DNA from: Microvirga terricola
Lineage (GTDB): Bacteria; Pseudomonadota; Alphaproteobacteria; Rhizobiales; Beijerinckiaceae
Assembly: GCF_011777495.1 (NCBI RefSeq)
Contig: NZ_JAATJS010000001.1
Span: forward strand, 62,001 to 126,000
DNA length: 64,000 bases
Direction: 5' to 3'
Part shown: piece after piece, positions 21,012 to 29,484 of the stretch
Layout of the letters: each line of letters starts with the position of its first letter
How positions within the stretch are numbered: the stretch's first letter is position 1
Notes under the pieces: model-generated
The model's database searches: none
What the model saw: the letters and a program-made list of their open reading frames with translations, nothing else
What the model was told of the DNA's origin: nothing
Program-made: the position numbers and the translations under genes

Positions 21012-21845
21012 TTACTTGACAGCCCCTGCGGTCAATCCGCGGACCAGGTAACGCGAGAAGAGGAGATAGAGAACGAGGATCGGCGCGATCGCCAGCGTCA
21101 ACGAGGCGAGAACGGCATTCCAGTCGGTGACGTATTGGCCGATGAACTGCTGCACGCCCAGCGTCACCGTCTGCTTGCCGTCGCCGGGGGCCAGAATCAG
21201 CGGGAACCACAAGTCGTTCCAAATCGGCACCATGGTGAACACCGCGACCGTTGCGATGGCGGGCGTGATCAGCGGCAGGATGATGCTAGCGAAAATCCGA
21301 TACTCACTCACACCGTCGCATCGCGCAGCGTCCCGCAGATCCCTCGGAATCTGCTGAATGAATTCACCCAGGATCAGAATGGCGAGCGGCAACCCTTGCG
21401 CCACATAAACCAGAACAAGTGCCGTGAGCGTGTTAACGAGGTTCAGCTCCACCATCATCCGAAGGATGCTGACACTGCCTAACCGGATCGGCACCATGAT
21501 GCCGATGGCCATGTAGAGCGCGATGATCGTGTTGCCGCGAAAACGATATTCTGTCAGCGCCCAAGCCGCCATGGCTCCGATCAGAATGATGAGGCCCAGC
21601 GACACCACCGTTACGGTCAAGCTATTCACGAAATAGAGCCCGAAATCGGATTTCGTGAAAACCTGATCGAAGCCGATGGTTGTGAAAGTGCGCGCGTCCG
21701 GAAACCCGAGCGGATCGGAAAAAATCGCCCGGCGCGTCTTGAACGCGTTGATGAGGATGAGCGCAATCGGTCCGATGGCGAGAATCGTATAAAGAACCAA
21801 CGCAATGTGGACGGCAATGCGGCCCGGCCTGATGTTTGGTCTCAT
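21012..21845 (-). CDS. Carbohydrate ABC transporter permease (MalG/UgpE type)
   Basis: A 277-residue inner-membrane permease with about six hydrophobic helices and the EAA loop IPRDLRDAARCDGVSEYRIFASIILP that docks to the ATPase. The long first periplasmic loop after the first helix (DPLGFPDARTFTTIGFDQVF) is typical of the MalG class. It lies 9 bases after the partner permease and 33 bases before the ATPase gene. The likely substrate, N-acetylglucosamine or chito-oligosaccharides, is inferred only from the divergent amino-sugar genes. Confidence 0.93.
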   Translation of the reverse strand: MRPNIRPGRIAVHIALVLYTILAIGPIALILINAFKTRRAIFSDPLGFPDARTFTTIGFDQVFTKSDFGLYFVNSLTVTVVSLGLIILIGAMAAWALTEYRFRGNTIIALYMAIGIMVPIRLGSVSILRMMVELNLVNTLTALVLVYVAQGLPLAILILGEFIQQIPRDLRDAARCDGVSEYRIFASIILPLITPAIATVAVFTMVPIWNDLWFPLILAPGDGKQTVTLGVQQFIGQYVTDWNAVLASLTLAIAPILVLYLLFSRYLVRGLTAGAVK

Positions 21846-21854
21846 GACACGCCC

Positions 21855-22817
21855 TCAGAAGGTATGTCGTTGCAGCCGCCGCTGCACGCCGAAGAGATAG
21901 ATCAAGACGCCAAGCAGAATGATAATCAACATGGCGGTGGCCACAGTCGCACCCATGGTCGGGCTGCCGACTTGAAGCTGGTAACCGAAGAAGGTGCGAT
22001 AGAAGAACGTGCCGAGAATGTCGGTCGAGAAGTTCGGCCCTGCAAGAGCGCCTTTGATAGCATAGATCAAATCGAAGGCGTTAAAATTCGCGACGAAGGT
22101 GAGAATGGACACGACGCCGAGCGTCGGCAGGATCAGCGGCAAACGCACGAACCAGAACACGCTGAACGGTCCCGCACCATCAACGATCGCTGCATCGAGC
22201 AGGTCATCCGGGATGTTCAGGAGAGCGGCGTAAATCAGCATCATCGGAATGCCGACGAACTGCCACACGGAGATCAGGGATATGGTGATGAGCGCAGTCG
22301 TTTCCTGTCCTAACCAGGGCCCGAAGAAGCTGCCGAGACCGACTGCGCTCAAAATCTTCTCAGCGATGCCCCAGAGGGGATTGAGCATGAGTTGCCAGAT
22401 GAACCCGATGATCACAACCGACAACATGGTCGGCAAGAAAAGCAGGGTGCGGTAGACGCTGCCTCCGGTCAGGCGCGGTAGGCTCAGGAGCATAGCCAAA
22501 CCTAACCCAATGGCGTTTTGCACGACCATGTGAACGGCGAAGAACACCAGATTGTTACGCAGCGCATTCCAGAAATGCCCGGACCACGCCGGATCGGTGA
22601 GAAGCGTGTAAAAATTGGCAAGCCCCGCGAAGTGGCGCGCGCCCGACTCATCGCCCGTATAGAAGCTCAGGCGGATGGTATCGATCAGCGGATAGATCGA
22701 GAAAAGCGTATAGATCGCGAGCGCCGGGGCGAGGAAAACTGCAACATGGACGGGAAAGCGCGAGCGAACGGAAACGCTTTCCGCCGGCTGGACGCCCGAG
22801 GCCGTAATATCCGACAT
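21855..22817 (-). CDS. Carbohydrate ABC transporter permease (MalF/UgpA type)
   Basis: A 320-residue permease with a cytoplasmic N-terminus, first helix near 28-50 (VAVFLAPALAIYTLFSIYPLI) and about six helices in all. The coupling loop reads IPDDLLDAAIVDGAGPFSVFWFVRLP. Its start lies 72 bases after the stop of the binding-protein gene; a strong stem-loop fills most of that gap. It forms the heterodimeric channel with the following permease. Confidence 0.93.
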   Translation of the reverse strand: MSDITASGVQPAESVSVRSRFPVHVAVFLAPALAIYTLFSIYPLIDTIRLSFYTGDESGARHFAGLANFYTLLTDPAWSGHFWNALRNNLVFFAVHMVVQNAIGLGLAMLLSLPRLTGGSVYRTLLFLPTMLSVVIIGFIWQLMLNPLWGIAEKILSAVGLGSFFGPWLGQETTALITISLISVWQFVGIPMMLIYAALLNIPDDLLDAAIVDGAGPFSVFWFVRLPLILPTLGVVSILTFVANFNAFDLIYAIKGALAGPNFSTDILGTFFYRTFFGYQLQVGSPTMGATVATAMLIIILLGVLIYLFGVQRRLQRHTF

Positions 22818-22847
22818 GAAAGCTCTGGCTCGAAGAAGAACAAGGAT

Positions 22848-22874
22848 CGCGGGCCGCCTTTGCGGCGGCCCGCG
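22848..22874 (-). other. Strong intercistronic stem-loop between binding-protein and permease genes
   Basis: CGCGGGCCGCC (22848-22858) is the exact reverse complement of GGCGGCCCGCG (22864-22874), giving an 11-bp stem with a 5-base loop. No T-run follows on the minus strand, so it is unlikely to be a full terminator. Stem-loops at this position in importer operons often protect the upstream binding-protein mRNA and raise its level relative to the permeases (known in other systems; inference here). Confidence 0.65.
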
Positions 22875-22889
22875 TCATCATTTGAGCGA

Positions 22890-24179
22890 TTATTTCTTGT
22901 GCGGCTCGTACCAGCCGGCGAGCCCATCCTCGGCCTTCTTCGCGGCCTCCTCCGGCTTCATGGTGCCGTTGAGAACCTGCGCACTTACGTTCCAAAGCTC
23001 GTTCTCGAGGTTCGGCGTGCCACGCGAGAGGATCTGATAGGAATTGCGGATCGAGCTATCGCAGGTGGAGCGCCAACCGACAAACTTGGCCGCGACCGGA
23101 TCCTTCACCGTGACCTTCTCCTTCGAGAGCGGGAAGAAACCAGGCAGCGCATTCGCGTAGATGTCCGCGAATTCCGAGGTCGCAATCCAAGACAGGAAGG
23201 TCTTGGCAGCCTCCACATTCTTCGACTTAGCGTTGATGCCGAGCGCGATGTCGGTGTGATCGCTGATGTAGCACTTGCCTTGGCCATCCGGCACCGGCGG
23301 CGCAAACGCATCGAACTCGAAATCAGCCTGCTTACGGAAGATCGGCACGTCCCAGGAACCGGCGGGGTAGATCGCCGCGCGGCCAAGTGCGAAGAGATTC
23401 TGCGTATCCGGATACTTCTGCGACTGATAGCCCTTGCCCATATACGGGGCCCATTTCGCGAGTTCCGAGAAAGTCTGGATATAGGCCGGATCGGTGAACT
23501 TCTGCTTGCCCTCGATCAGCGCCTTGCGACCTTCTTCGCCCTTCCAGTAATTTACGCCGATGTTCTGGAAGCCCATGGTCGCAGCTTCCCACTGATCGGC
23601 GGTACCCATGGCTAGGGGTGTATACTTGCCGTGCGCCTTGATCTTGTCGAGAACCGCGTAGAACTCTGACATGGTCTTCGGCGGCGCCAACTTAAGCTCG
23701 TCGAAGATCGGCTTATTGTAGATGAAGCCGTGAATCACCGAGGCCATCGGCATGCAGAAGGTCGTCTTGCCGTCGTCTGTGGACCAGGCGCTCTTCGCGA
23801 CATCCGAAAAGTTCTCGATGCCCTTCACCTCGTTGACGGAGATCAACTGCCCCTTCTTAAACAGGTCGAGCGAGGCATCGAACGGCCGACAGGTGATGAG
23901 ATCGCCAGCAGTCCCGCCGGTCAGACGCGCATTGAGCGCAGCGTTATATTCGGTCGGCGGGTCGGCCTTGAACTGGACCTTGATATTCGGGAATTTTTTG
24001 TTGAAGGCCGGGATGATCTGGCTGTTCCAGACGTCCGCGTCGTCATTGCGCCAGCTCTCGATGGTGAGTGTCTGGGCGCTGGCCGCATTCGCACAGGCCA
24101 AGGCGGCGACGGCAACCGAGGCGGTCGCAAGCATCTGCCCAGCCCGGCGCACGAGTGTTTTCGCGTGGAGAGGCCTCAT
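22890..24179 (-). CDS. Carbohydrate ABC transporter substrate-binding protein
   Basis: A 429-residue extracellular solute-binding protein (family 1 type). An N-terminal basic stretch is followed by a hydrophobic core and ANAASAQ, giving a Sec signal with cleavage near residue 35. The mature part begins TLTIESWRNDDADVWNSQII, typical of sugar-binding proteins that clamp oligosaccharides, and includes YNKPIFDELKLAPPKTMSEF. It is the first gene of the transporter operon and faces the amino-sugar catabolic operon across a 382-base divergent promoter region, so GlcNAc, chitobiose or a related sugar is the leading candidate ligand (inference from context). Confidence 0.92.
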   Translation of the reverse strand: MRPLHAKTLVRRAGQMLATASVAVAALACANAASAQTLTIESWRNDDADVWNSQIIPAFNKKFPNIKVQFKADPPTEYNAALNARLTGGTAGDLITCRPFDASLDLFKKGQLISVNEVKGIENFSDVAKSAWSTDDGKTTFCMPMASVIHGFIYNKPIFDELKLAPPKTMSEFYAVLDKIKAHGKYTPLAMGTADQWEAATMGFQNIGVNYWKGEEGRKALIEGKQKFTDPAYIQTFSELAKWAPYMGKGYQSQKYPDTQNLFALGRAAIYPAGSWDVPIFRKQADFEFDAFAPPVPDGQGKCYISDHTDIALGINAKSKNVEAAKTFLSWIATSEFADIYANALPGFFPLSKEKVTVKDPVAAKFVGWRSTCDSSIRNSYQILSRGTPNLENELWNVSAQVLNGTMKPEEAAKKAEDGLAGWYEPHKK

Positions 24180-24283
24180 AGTCGGTATTCCTCCGGTCGG
24201 AGCGCCCTTCAGGCGCGGCGTTGACTACCCCTGGACTTGTCCCTCTGCGCGGTTTCCGCGTTCTTGTGGTTTCGGTGGACTTA

Positions 24284-24303
24284 TTCAAAGTGTTCCACTT
24301 GAA
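24284..24303. promoter_or_regulatory. Candidate GntR operator (imperfect inverted repeat)
   Basis: TTCAAAGTG and CACTTGAA flank a TTC centre; the arms match with one bulged A. It lies about 105 bases upstream of the binding-protein gene. It shares the AGTG/CACT half-site with the perfect repeat near the kinase gene. Confidence 0.35.
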
Positions 24304-24493
24304 ACGACGACGGGCAAGTGACCTTATAGTGGTATCGCCGCCCCGGAGAGGCGGCAAGCGCTATGATGATTTGTTGCATAGTACCATTGTCCAATGCCTG
24401 GCATCTACTCGCTGTACTTGAATGCTCTAGTTAACGGTCGTTTTCTGGCTGAACCCACCGTTTCAACATCGCGCCCCTTTCCCAACTGGATAT

Positions 24494-24515
24494 TAAGTGG
24501 CATGGTGACCACTTA
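24494..24515. promoter_or_regulatory. Candidate GntR operator (perfect 7-bp inverted repeat)
   Basis: TAAGTGG (24494-24500) and CCACTTA (24509-24515) are exact reverse complements with an 8-base spacer. It lies 47 bases before the kinase start codon, a normal place for a repressor site. The TGGTGACCACT inside resembles the TGGTCTAGACCA-type sites of NagR/DasR regulators, but with three bases missing. Confidence 0.45.
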
Positions 24516-24561
24516 GAGATGGCATTCCTTCGTTGAACCCATTCCGCGGTCCAGTTTTGAG

Positions 24562-25437
24562 ATGAGTGAGTCCTTGTTCCTCGGCATTGACGGCGGCGGC
24601 ACCAAGTGCCGGGCCCGCCTGCGCGATGCCAATGGCACCCTGAGGGGAGAAGGAGCGGGCGGCCCGTCGAACATCCGGCTCGATCCGGACCTTGTCTGGC
24701 ATTCGATTCTTACCGCCTGCCGGGAAGCTCTCGGCAAGGCAGGGCTCGGCGAGGCAGACCTCAATCGGACCCATGTGGGAATGGGCGCAGCCGGCGCCGG
24801 GCAAACGAGTGCGGTGGAACGCCTCCTTTCCCGTCCCCTTCCCTTTGCCTCCTTCGTCATCGACACCGACGCGCATACCGCATGGCTCGGGGCATTCGGC
24901 GGAGGCGACGGTGCCATCCTCATCGTCGGCACAGGCTCCTGTGGCTACGGTGTCGTTGGCGGAAAGCGCCACTATGTCGGCGGTTGGGGTTATGAGATCT
25001 CGGACGAAGGCAGTGGAGCCGCCATCGGTCGCGAAGCTTTGCGCCGCACCGTCTGGGCCTATGACGGGCGCATTCCTACGACACCACTTACCCAAACGCT
25101 TCTGGCCAAATTCGGCAACGATCCTGAATTGCTCATCGACTGGGTCGGCAAGGCACGCCCCAGTGACTATGCGCGCTACGCACCGACTGTGCTTGACCAT
25201 GCAAAACGGCGCGATCCACTCGGCGTCGCGCTGATCACAGACGCAGCAACCGGCCTGGCGCAAATTGCGACGCGCTTGCTTGATCTCGGCGCGCCAACCC
25301 TGTGCCTCTTCGGGGGATTGGCCGAGCCGTTGCGGCCCTGGCTGCCGCCACCGCTGCAACAGGCCATCGTCCAACCGACGGCCGATGCGTTGGACGGCGC
25401 GATCCTTCTCGCACAGGCCAACGTCGCGGAGGCATGA
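24562..25437 (+). CDS. BadF/BadG/BcrA/BcrD-type kinase, likely N-acetylglucosamine kinase
   Basis: A 291-residue ASKHA-fold sugar kinase of the BadF ATPase family. Visible motifs are the phosphate-1 loop LFLGIDGGGTKCRARLRD at the N-terminus, phosphate-2 IVGTGSCGYGVVGG and the GWGYEISDEGSGAAIGREAL segment that follows in GlcNAc-kinase-like members; the adenosine region is near LCLFGGLAEPL. It would phosphorylate an imported amino sugar, probably GlcNAc to GlcNAc-6-P for NagA. It opens a plus-strand operon; its TGA touches the ATG of the GntR gene. A paralogue (35546-36448) sits beside murQ. Confidence 0.85.
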   Translation: MSESLFLGIDGGGTKCRARLRDANGTLRGEGAGGPSNIRLDPDLVWHSILTACREALGKAGLGEADLNRTHVGMGAAGAGQTSAVERLLSRPLPFASFVIDTDAHTAWLGAFGGGDGAILIVGTGSCGYGVVGGKRHYVGGWGYEISDEGSGAAIGREALRRTVWAYDGRIPTTPLTQTLLAKFGNDPELLIDWVGKARPSDYARYAPTVLDHAKRRDPLGVALITDAATGLAQIATRLLDLGAPTLCLFGGLAEPLRPWLPPPLQQAIVQPTADALDGAILLAQANVAEA

Positions 25438-26223
25438 ATGACTGGACAGGCCTCTGAGACGCTTCCGCTGATCCCGCTCGATGAAGACAATCCGACGCCG
25501 CTCTATCTGCAGCTGCAGCAGTCCATCGAGGACGCAGTCAGGAGGGGCTCGATTAAACCGGAAGACGCACTGCCCGGCGAGCGCGATCTTGCGAAGCAAC
25601 TGGGCATTTCGCGCGTCACTGTCCGCAAGGCGATCACAGGCCTCGTCAAAAAGGGCGTACTGGTGCAGCGCTGGGGATCTGGCACCTTCATTGCGCCCCA
25701 GATGCGGCTCGAACAGCCGCTCTCGCGTTTGTCGAGCTTCACCGACGACATGTCGGCGCGAGGTCTCCCCTCCTCGGCCGTCCTCTTGAGCCGCTCCACC
25801 GGCCCGGCTTCGCCGAACGAGCTGATGGCGCTCGGCCTGTCGCCGGGCGACATGGTGAGCCGCGTCAATCGGCTTCGGCTTGCCAACGGCATCCCGATGG
25901 CAATCGAACATGCCGTCGTGCCAAGCCGGTTTCTGCCCGATCCCTCTCTCGTGAGGCAATCGCTCTATGCGGTTCTGCACGAGCAGGGCTTCATGCCGAG
26001 CCGCGCATTGCAGCGGCTTCATGCAGTTCTTCTGAGCGAGGAGCAGGCCGCCCTTCTTCAAGTTCCGCCGGACAGCCCGGCTCTCTACATCGAGCGCCGC
26101 TCGTTCATCGGAACGGGCGAAGCGGTCGAATTCACCTCGTCCTATTACCGGGGCGATGCCTACGACTTCGTGGCTGAGCTGACCATCAGCCAACCTGATC
26201 GAACACAGAGTGATGATGTCTGA
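25438..26223 (+). CDS. GntR-family (HutC subfamily) transcriptional regulator, NagR-like
   Basis: A 261-residue regulator. The winged-helix DNA-binding domain occupies about 15-90 (PLYLQLQQSIEDAV, then LPGERDLAKQLGISRVTVRKAI and VQRWGSGTFIAP). The C-terminal UTRA ligand domain follows at about 105-245 (MRLEQPLSRLSSFTDDMSAR, ending YIERRSF...EFTSSYYRGDAYDF). UTRA regulators of NagR/DasR type respond to phosphorylated amino sugars, which suits the location between a GlcNAc-type kinase and the nag genes. GGAGG lies 5 bases before the ATG. It probably represses the divergent transporter and its own operon (inference). Confidence 0.92.
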   Translation: MTGQASETLPLIPLDEDNPTPLYLQLQQSIEDAVRRGSIKPEDALPGERDLAKQLGISRVTVRKAITGLVKKGVLVQRWGSGTFIAPQMRLEQPLSRLSSFTDDMSARGLPSSAVLLSRSTGPASPNELMALGLSPGDMVSRVNRLRLANGIPMAIEHAVVPSRFLPDPSLVRQSLYAVLHEQGFMPSRALQRLHAVLLSEEQAALLQVPPDSPALYIERRSFIGTGEAVEFTSSYYRGDAYDFVAELTISQPDRTQSDDV

Positions 26224-27268
26224 GAAAACGACTTCCGAATTCCCCGTCACGGCGATGCTGAGCGAAGCACGTGAAGCCCCGCAGGTCGTCGCGCGCCTTC
26301 TTGAGAGCAACGCCGCTCTCTGCCGGGATCTCGGCGCGCGCCTGCGCGCGTCGCCGCCACCCTTCGCCGTGACCTGCGCACGCGGCAGTTCGGACAATGC
26401 GGCAACCTTCGCCAAGTATCTTTTGGAGATTCACTCGGGCCTTGTCACCGCTTCGGTCGGCCCGTCTGTGACATCCGTCTATTCCGCGCGGCCGCGTATG
26501 CGCGATGCGCTCTTTCTCGCCGTCTCACAGTCGGGCCGTAGTCCGGACATTCTTCACCTCGCCAATGCGGGACGAGAGGACGGCGCGCTGACGGTGGCGC
26601 TCGTCAACGACACGACCTCGCCGCTCGCCTCCACCTGTGAAGTGGTGCTGCCGCTTCACGCGGGCCCTGAGAAGAGCGTCGCAGCGACAAAGTCCTTCAT
26701 CGCGGCACTTGCCGCATCGTTGCAGCTCGTCGCGCATTGGTCGCAGGACAAGGCCCTATTGACCGCGCTTGATACCCTGCCCGAGGTCCTTGCGAAGGCT
26801 GCTGCGACCGACTGGTCGGCAGCGCTTTCCATGCTGTCCAAAGCCGATGATCTTTTTGTCGTCGGGCGGGGCGTCGGCTTCGCGATGGCGCAGGAAGCTG
26901 CGCTGAAGTTAAAAGAGACATCAGGCATCCACGCTGAGGCCATGAGCGCCGCCGAGTTGATGCACGGCCCCTGGACGCTTGCTGGCGATCACTTCCCGGT
27001 TCTCGTTCTCAGCCAGCGCGATGAGACGCTGAACGGCGTCAACGATCTCGTGACAAAGCTGAATGAACAGGACGTCCCCGTGGTCGTCGCAGGCGCAGCC
27101 GAAGGACCGGCGAAGGTCATGCTGCCCTCCGTCGAGAGGGTTCATCCTTACATCGCCCCCATCGCCCTGATTCAGAGCTTCTATCCGCTGGTGAACGCCA
27201 TTGCCCAGGCACGTGGCCGCAACCCCGATGCGCCGCCGCGCCTGCGCAAGGTGACGGAGACCGTGTGA
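26213..27268 (+). CDS. Double-SIS-domain protein, likely glucosamine-6-phosphate deaminase (NagB-II type)
   Basis: About 350 residues with two SIS (sugar isomerase) domains, equivalent to the isomerase half of GlmS without the glutaminase half. Seen are CARGSSDNAATFAKYLLE, FLAVSQSGRSPDILHLA, AATKSFIAALAASLQL in the first domain and VVGRGVGFAMAQEAALKLKETSGIHAEA in the second, then SAAELMHGPW. Members linked to nagA in other bacteria act as NagB-II, turning GlcN-6-P into fructose-6-P and ammonia; no NagB of the classical type is in the window. Three start codons in a row (GTG at 26210, ATG at 26213 and 26216) overlap the end of the GntR gene; the choice among them is uncertain. An AgaS-like role on another amino sugar is the main alternative. 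Confidence 0.87.
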   Translation: MMSEKTTSEFPVTAMLSEAREAPQVVARLLESNAALCRDLGARLRASPPPFAVTCARGSSDNAATFAKYLLEIHSGLVTASVGPSVTSVYSARPRMRDALFLAVSQSGRSPDILHLANAGREDGALTVALVNDTTSPLASTCEVVLPLHAGPEKSVAATKSFIAALAASLQLVAHWSQDKALLTALDTLPEVLAKAAATDWSAALSMLSKADDLFVVGRGVGFAMAQEAALKLKETSGIHAEAMSAAELMHGPWTLAGDHFPVLVLSQRDETLNGVNDLVTKLNEQDVPVVVAGAAEGPAKVMLPSVERVHPYIAPIALIQSFYPLVNAIAQARGRNPDAPPRLRKVTETV

Positions 27269-28401
27269 TGCGTTTCGCCCTCACCGGAGCCCGCGTCTTC
27301 GACGGAACGCATATTCTCGAAGGGCGTGCCGTTGTCATCGACAATGGCCGCATTGTTGCCGTGCCGCACGAGAAAGATCTCGGCGCGGACATCACGCGAC
27401 GCAAGATCGAAGGCCTGTTGGCGCCTGGCTTCATCGACGTTCAGGTCAATGGCGGTGGTGGGGTTTTCTTCAACGATGTGCGGACGGCAGATGGAATTAG
27501 GACCATCGCCGAGGCGCACCGAAAGTTCGGCACTATCGGCCTTCTGCCCACTTTTATCACGGATACGCGTGAGCGGATGGCAGAGGCGGTCGAGGCCATG
27601 CGTGCCGCGCTGGCCGCAGCCACTCCCGGCGTCCTCGGCATCCATGTCGAAGGTCCCTTCATCAACCCCGAACGCAAGGGCGTGCATGATCCGGCCTTCA
27701 TGCGCCCGATGGAGGAAGAAGATCTCGCGATCCTCACCTCGCTCAAAGCGGGCCGCACGATTGTGACGCTCGCGCCGGAGCGCAACGCCATGGGCATGGT
27801 CGCGCGCCTTTCCGCCGCCGGCGTCCTCGTCTGCGCCGGGCATACGGCTGGTGATTATGCAACGATCACGGAAGCCTGCCGTCACGGCCTGCGCGGCTTC
27901 ACGCATCTCTTCAACGCCATGCCGCCGATGGCCGGGCGGGAGCCTGGTCCGGTTGGCGCAGCGCTCGACAGCAGAGACACTTGGTGCGGGCTGATCGTCG
28001 ATGGATATCATGTCAGCGATGCGGCACTTCGCATCGCCATTGCCGCAAAGGGCATGGACCATATGATGCTCGTCACCGACGCCATGTCCGTGACCGGCAC
28101 AGACATGACGCAGTTCGACATCCATGGTCGAACGATTTATCGCAAGGACGGCAAGCTGACGACGGCGGATGGAACGCTGGCGGGCTCTGATCTCGACATG
28201 GCGAGCGCGGTGCGCAACAGCGTACAACGGCTCGGCCTTGCGCTTCCCGACGTGTTGCGCATGGCGTCTCTCGCTCCGGCCTCTTTCCTGCGGCTCGACC
28301 ACGAACTCGGCCGCATTGTGCCCGGCTATCGCGCAAGCTTCGTCCTGCTCGATGACGCCTTGAACGTGCAGAAAACCTGGATTGACGGCGAAGGCGACTG
28401 A
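27268..28401 (+). CDS. nagA: N-acetylglucosamine-6-phosphate deacetylase
   Basis: A 377-residue amidohydrolase. The N-terminal signature LAPGFIDVQVNGGGG, the metal-binding glutamate in HVEGPFINPERKG, the metal histidines in CAGHTAGDY and THLFNAMPPM, and the catalytic aspartate in LVTDAMS are all in place. It removes acetate from GlcNAc-6-P to give GlcN-6-P. The ATG overlaps the stop of the SIS gene (TGATG); a GTG one codon upstream also fits. Both the GlcNAc-kinase branch and the MurQ branch of this region converge on its substrate. Confidence 0.95.
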   Translation: MRFALTGARVFDGTHILEGRAVVIDNGRIVAVPHEKDLGADITRRKIEGLLAPGFIDVQVNGGGGVFFNDVRTADGIRTIAEAHRKFGTIGLLPTFITDTRERMAEAVEAMRAALAAATPGVLGIHVEGPFINPERKGVHDPAFMRPMEEEDLAILTSLKAGRTIVTLAPERNAMGMVARLSAAGVLVCAGHTAGDYATITEACRHGLRGFTHLFNAMPPMAGREPGPVGAALDSRDTWCGLIVDGYHVSDAALRIAIAAKGMDHMMLVTDAMSVTGTDMTQFDIHGRTIYRKDGKLTTADGTLAGSDLDMASAVRNSVQRLGLALPDVLRMASLAPASFLRLDHELGRIVPGYRASFVLLDDALNVQKTWIDGEGD

Positions 28402-28416
28402 TCAAGAGGATTGGCC

Positions 28417-29484
28417 ATGGGCGTGAAGCGGGTTCTTGTCGTCGGCCTTGGCAATATGGGCTTGTCCCATGCCCTCGCCTATTCCCGCATCGAGGGCTTC
28501 GAGGTTGTGGGTCTGTGCACGCGCAATGTTGAGGCCTTGGACCTGCCGCCCGCGCTCCACGGCGCGATGCGTTTCACGCAGTTCGAGGACGCTCTCGACA
28601 CGCTCAAGCCGGACGTCGTCTCGATCAACACTTGGTCGGACACGCACGCCTCTTATGCCATCAGGGCCATGGAAGCGGGCGCGCACGTCTTCGTGGAAAA
28701 GCCGCTCGCCGACACGGTCGCGGATGCGGAACGGGTGGTCGAAACGGCCAACCGCACCAAGCGCAAACTCGTCATCGGCTACATCCTGCGGCATCATCCA
28801 TCCTGGATCAAATTCATCGAACTCGCCAAAACGCTCGGCACGCCGAACGTCTTTCGCATGAACCTCAATCAACAATCGAGCGGATCGGCCTGGGAGGCGC
28901 ATAAGCGGTTGCTGCAGTCGCTTTCTCCCATCGTCGACTGCGGCGTCCATTATGTGGATGTGATGTGTCAGATCACGCGCGCCAAACCCGTGCAGGTGCA
29001 TGCGGTCGGCGCACGCCTGACGGACGATATGCCCGAGAGCATGTATAATTACGGCCACTTGCATGTGGCCTTCGATGACGGATCGGTCGGTTGGTATGAA
29101 GCGGGCTGGGGGCCGATGATGAGCGAGACGGCCTATTTCGTGAAGGACGTGATCGGCCCGAAGGGCAGTGTCAGTATCGTCATGGCCGAAACGGCAGGCA
29201 ACGTGAAATCCGCCGACATCGACGCGCACACCAAGACCAATCAGATCCTGCTGCATCACGCGGCGCTCAAAGGCGACGGCACGCTCGCCAAGGAAGATGA
29301 GCGGATCAGTACGGCGGACGAGCCGGACCACGATGCCCTTTGCGAACGTGAGCAGCGCTTTCTCTTACGCGCCATCGACGAGGATCTCGACCTGACGGAT
29401 CACATGACCGATGCGGTGAGATCCTTACGCATCGTTCTGGCCGCAGATGAAGCGGTTCGCACCGGGCGCGTCATCACGCTGTAG
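28417..29484 (+). CDS. Gfo/Idh/MocA-family oxidoreductase
   Basis: A 355-residue NAD(P)-dependent sugar-type dehydrogenase. The Rossmann motif is LVVGLGNMGLSHALAYSR; the EKPLADT motif, whose lysine is catalytic in the family, lies near residue 98; and SPIVDCGVHYVDVM carries the conserved active-site DxxxH-like segment. AGAGGA precedes the ATG by a good distance; a TTG two codons earlier is in frame but poorer. Last gene of the plus-strand amino-sugar operon, 15 bases after nagA. The substrate is likely a sugar or modified amino sugar, but it cannot be named. Its end overlaps the convergent GNAT gene by 11 bases. Confidence 0.9.
   Translation: MGVKRVLVVGLGNMGLSHALAYSRIEGFEVVGLCTRNVEALDLPPALHGAMRFTQFEDALDTLKPDVVSINTWSDTHASYAIRAMEAGAHVFVEKPLADTVADAERVVETANRTKRKLVIGYILRHHPSWIKFIELAKTLGTPNVFRMNLNQQSSGSAWEAHKRLLQSLSPIVDCGVHYVDVMCQITRAKPVQVHAVGARLTDDMPESMYNYGHLHVAFDDGSVGWYEAGWGPMMSETAYFVKDVIGPKGSVSIVMAETAGNVKSADIDAHTKTNQILLHHAALKGDGTLAKEDERISTADEPDHDALCEREQRFLLRAIDEDLDLTDHMTDAVRSLRIVLAADEAVRTGRVITL

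Larger units (their letters stand above)
24180..24561. promoter_or_regulatory. Divergent regulatory region between sugar ABC operon and amino-sugar operon
   Basis: No gene is seen in these 382 bases. They must hold both outward-facing promoters. Several AGTGG / CCACT-type elements are spread through it: the two inverted repeats annotated separately, AGTGGTAT at 24328-24335 and ATAGTACCAT at 24378-24387. This density of related half-sites suggests the operator region of the HutC-type GntR regulator encoded two genes downstream. Confidence 0.55.

Noticed and set aside
24493..26415. Open frame of 640 codons on the minus strand
   Set aside because: Antisense to the kinase and GntR genes, which carry clear motifs; composition is Arg-rich without family features.
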